Assembly (NCBI GenBank): GCA_964565805.1
Contig: CAZMGH010000048.1
Coordinates: 1-14,737 of the forward strand
Origin: Catenibacillus sp964565805
GTDB taxonomy: Bacteria; Bacillota; Clostridia; Lachnospirales; Lachnospiraceae
Direction: 5' to 3'
Length of the DNA stretch: 14,737 bases
Made by a program: the position numbers and the translations under genes
In this document: in pieces, positions 12,849 through 14,737 of the stretch
How the letters are laid out: every line of letters begins with the position of its first letter
How positions within the stretch are numbered: the first letter of the stretch is position 1
The notes under the pieces: generated by a model
Databases searched by the model: none
What the model was told of the DNA's origin: nothing
What the model saw: the letters and a program-made list of their open reading frames with translations, nothing else

Positions 12849-14615
12849 ATGAAAGTCATTTACAACGATGGCACTGTAGGCGAGTGCCCAAAAGATGAAG
12901 AGCTCCATGTGATCCGCCACACAGCGGCCCATATTATGGCTCAGGCCATTAAACGTTTATATCCTCATGCGGACTTTGCTTACGGTCCTGCGACAGAGCA
13001 TGGGTTTTATTATGATGTGGATCTGGGAGACACAAAACTTTCCGATGAGGATCTTGGCCGCATTGAAAAGGAGATGCAGAAAATCTGCAAGGAAAACCTG
13101 CCTATCAAATCCTTTATCCTGTCCAGGGAAGACGCTAAGAAGCTTATGGAGGAGCGTCAGGAAAAGTATAAGCTGGAGCATATTGATGATCTGCCGGAGG
13201 ATGCTGTGATCAGCTTCTACCAGCAGGGAGAATATATTGACATGTGCGTAGGCCCTCACCTGACTTACACAAAAGCATTAAAGGCATTTAAGATTACCCA
13301 GCAGTCCGGCGCGTACTGGAAGGGAGATAAAAATAATAAAATGCTTACCCGTATTAACGGTATTGCCTTTGCTTCCAAGGATGAGCTGGAAGCTCATTTA
13401 AAACTAATGGAAGAGGCTGCCAAGCGTGATCACCGGAAGATCGGCAGAGAAATGGAACTTTTTATGACCAGCGACTATGGTCCCGGATTCCCATTTTTCC
13501 TGGATAAGGGTCTGATCGTCAAAAATGTCCTGATCGATTACTGGAGAGAACTCCATCGCAGAGAGGGCTATATTGAAGTGTCTACACCTATGATCCTGGA
13601 TCGGGAACTGTGGGAGACTTCCGGCCATTGGGATCATTACCGGGATAACATGTACACGACAAAGATTGATGACAATGATTTTGCCATTAAACCAATGAAC
13701 TGTCCCGGCGGCATGCTTGTTTATAAGAGCCGTCCTCATTCCTATCGTGAGCTGCCCATCCGGTGCGGAGAGCTGGGCGTTGTCCATCGTCATGAGCTGA
13801 AAGGCGCTCTCCACGGATTGTTCAGAGTGCGGTGCTTTACTCAGGATGATGCCCATATTTTCATGACTAGAGCCCAGATTCCTTCGGAGATCAAAGGAGT
13901 TGTGCGCCTGATTGATGAGGTTTACAAAAAATTTGGCTTTAAATACCATGTAGAACTGTCTACCCGTCCGGAAGACAGCATGGGCAGTGACGAGGAATGG
14001 GAAGAAGCAACCAATGGCCTTCGTCAGGCTCTGGATGAGCTTGGTCTGGACTATGCGGTCAATGAAGGCGATGGCGCGTTTTACGGCCCGAAGATCGACT
14101 TCCATCTGGAGGATTCCATTGGACGTACATGGCAGTGCGGCACTATCCAGCTGGATTTTCAGCTGCCTCAGAATTTCCAGGCAGAGTATATTGATGAAAA
14201 TAGCCAGCCTCAGCGGCCGATTATGATCCATCGCGTTGTCTTTGGCTCCATTGAGCGTTTCCTGGGAATCCTTATTGAGCACTACGCAGGCAAGTTTCCT
14301 GTATGGTTAGCTCCAACACAGGTAAAGATTCTTCCGGTTTCTGATAAGAATCTGGAATACGCGAAAGAAATCCATCAGGCGGTGGTTGCTGCTGGCCTCC
14401 GTTGCGTTTTAGATGACAGGAATGAAAAGATCGGCTATAAGATCCGGGAGGCCCAGCAGGTGGAAAGGGTACCATACATGCTGGTTCTTGGAGCAAAAGA
14501 AGCCGCGGACCATACAGTAACTGTCCGCAGCCGTGATACCGGTGAATCCGTAACAATGTCCCTGGATGAGTTTGTTACTAAGGCTGTCCGGGAAAAAAGG
14601 GAACGGATTTCGTAA
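12849..14615 (+). CDS. thrS: Threonyl-tRNA synthetase, form lacking the TGS domain
   Basis: A 588-residue cytoplasmic enzyme that activates threonine with ATP and charges tRNA-Thr. The editing domain holds HTAAH (24-28) and CVGPH (133-137), the four residues used to hydrolyse mis-made Ser-tRNA-Thr. The class II core holds the zinc ligands Cys285 (MNCPGG), His336 (QDDAHIF) and His461 (MIHRV). It also shows motif 2 (VVHRHELKGA then GLFRVRCFTQDD, 311-334) and motif 3 (GSIERFLGILIEH, 466-478). The anticodon-binding domain fills about 483-588. Family members are usually near 640 residues; the missing portion is the N-terminal TGS domain of about 60 residues. Only a short MKVIYNDGTVGECP precedes the editing domain. 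AAGGAGG (12836-12842) sits six bases before ATG 12849, so the start is firm and no TGS is encoded upstream. Expression is set by the T-box leader. Confidence 0.97.
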   Translation: MKVIYNDGTVGECPKDEELHVIRHTAAHIMAQAIKRLYPHADFAYGPATEHGFYYDVDLGDTKLSDEDLGRIEKEMQKICKENLPIKSFILSREDAKKLMEERQEKYKLEHIDDLPEDAVISFYQQGEYIDMCVGPHLTYTKALKAFKITQQSGAYWKGDKNNKMLTRINGIAFASKDELEAHLKLMEEAAKRDHRKIGREMELFMTSDYGPGFPFFLDKGLIVKNVLIDYWRELHRREGYIEVSTPMILDRELWETSGHWDHYRDNMYTTKIDDNDFAIKPMNCPGGMLVYKSRPHSYRELPIRCGELGVVHRHELKGALHGLFRVRCFTQDDAHIFMTRAQIPSEIKGVVRLIDEVYKKFGFKYHVELSTRPEDSMGSDEEWEEATNGLRQALDELGLDYAVNEGDGAFYGPKIDFHLEDSIGRTWQCGTIQLDFQLPQNFQAEYIDENSQPQRPIMIHRVVFGSIERFLGILIEHYAGKFPVWLAPTQVKILPVSDKNLEYAKEIHQAVVAAGLRCVLDDRNEKIGYKIREAQQVERVPYMLVLGAKEAADHTVTVRSRDTGESVTMSLDEFVTKAVREKRERIS

Positions 14616-14638
14616 ATTTTTTAAAAAATTTTAAGGAT

Positions 14639-14647
14639 TGTGGATAA
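14639..14647 (-). promoter_or_regulatory. Single consensus DnaA-box 9-mer
   Basis: TGTGGATAA is the exact reverse complement of the DnaA box TTATCCACA, in an AT-rich stretch after thrS. Only one copy is present and no replication genes are nearby, so it is at most an accessory DnaA site and may be chance. Confidence 0.25.
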
Positions 14648-14693
14648 AGTACCGTTATGCCTTAACGAACTTGCAAAAAAACTCCGCCAAAAC

Positions 14694-14729
14694 ACTGGGA
14701 AGATTTTCCTTTTTTCTTAAGGTTTTTTT
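14694..14729 (+). terminator. Weak candidate terminator after thrS
   Basis: GGAA/TTCC is followed by six T's (about 14697-14716). CCTT/AAGG is then followed by seven T's (ending 14729). Both stems are only four bases, so either would be a weak terminator. An 18-base A/T palindrome lies right at the thrS stop (14614-14631). No gene is visible in 14616-14737. Confidence 0.3.
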
Positions 14730-14737
14730 AAAGATTA

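Noticed and set aside
13404..14282. A 292-codon open frame on the minus strand
   Set aside because: It lies wholly opposite the highly conserved core of thrS and has no recognisable domain; it is a shadow of that gene.

Overview
The window looks like chromosomal DNA from a Gram-positive, low-to-mid GC clostridium, most likely Lachnospiraceae. The evidence is a T-box leader ahead of thrS, AGGAGG-type ribosome binding sites, TTGACA/TATAAT promoters, a RelQ-type alarmone synthetase, and a eukaryotic-like Ser/Thr kinase and phosphatase pair next to a giant Ig-like surface protein. Family placement is inference; no sequence search was run.

Layout. Positions 1-41 (minus) hold the 5' half of a tRNA-Ser(CGA), cut by the window edge, with its own promoter at 106-134. 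A divergent promoter (151-179) drives a small alarmone synthetase (214-882), closed by a terminator at 885-927. From 928 to about 1430 there is only debris: a 48-residue truncated XRE helix-turn-helix reading frame on the minus strand (987-1133), an unrecognised ORF end, and a terminator-like hairpin (1375-1407). From about 1440 a promoter candidate leads into a plus-strand cluster. Its first gene (1659-2235) is a decayed secreted trypsin-like protease with an FHA-domain remnant. It is followed by tightly packed intact genes: PP2C phosphatase (2255-3031), membrane Ser/Thr kinase (3035-4930), a one-TM basic protein (4930-5565), a possible 32-residue linking ORF (5567-5665), and a 2266-residue exported multi-Ig protein with a C-terminal membrane anchor (5673-12473).

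The thrS promoter overlaps the stop codon of the giant gene. A T-box riboswitch (about 12504-12755) follows, then an unexplained 19-bp perfect inverted repeat, then thrS (12849-14615), which encodes a threonyl-tRNA synthetase lacking the N-terminal TGS domain. The last 122 bases are AT-rich, with a weak terminator candidate and one exact DnaA-box 9-mer.

How the genes may work together (inference). The kinase has a cytoplasmic catalytic domain and a roughly 300-residue outside domain. The PP2C enzyme would reverse its phosphorylations. The small TM protein is a candidate substrate or scaffold, and the giant Ig protein is the surface effector or sensed structure. An FHA domain, the usual phosphothreonine reader in such clusters, was once present in the protease gene but is now broken. 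This phosphorylation-plus-adhesin cluster is the most unusual part of the window. The rest (relQ, tRNA-Ser, thrS) is ordinary housekeeping.
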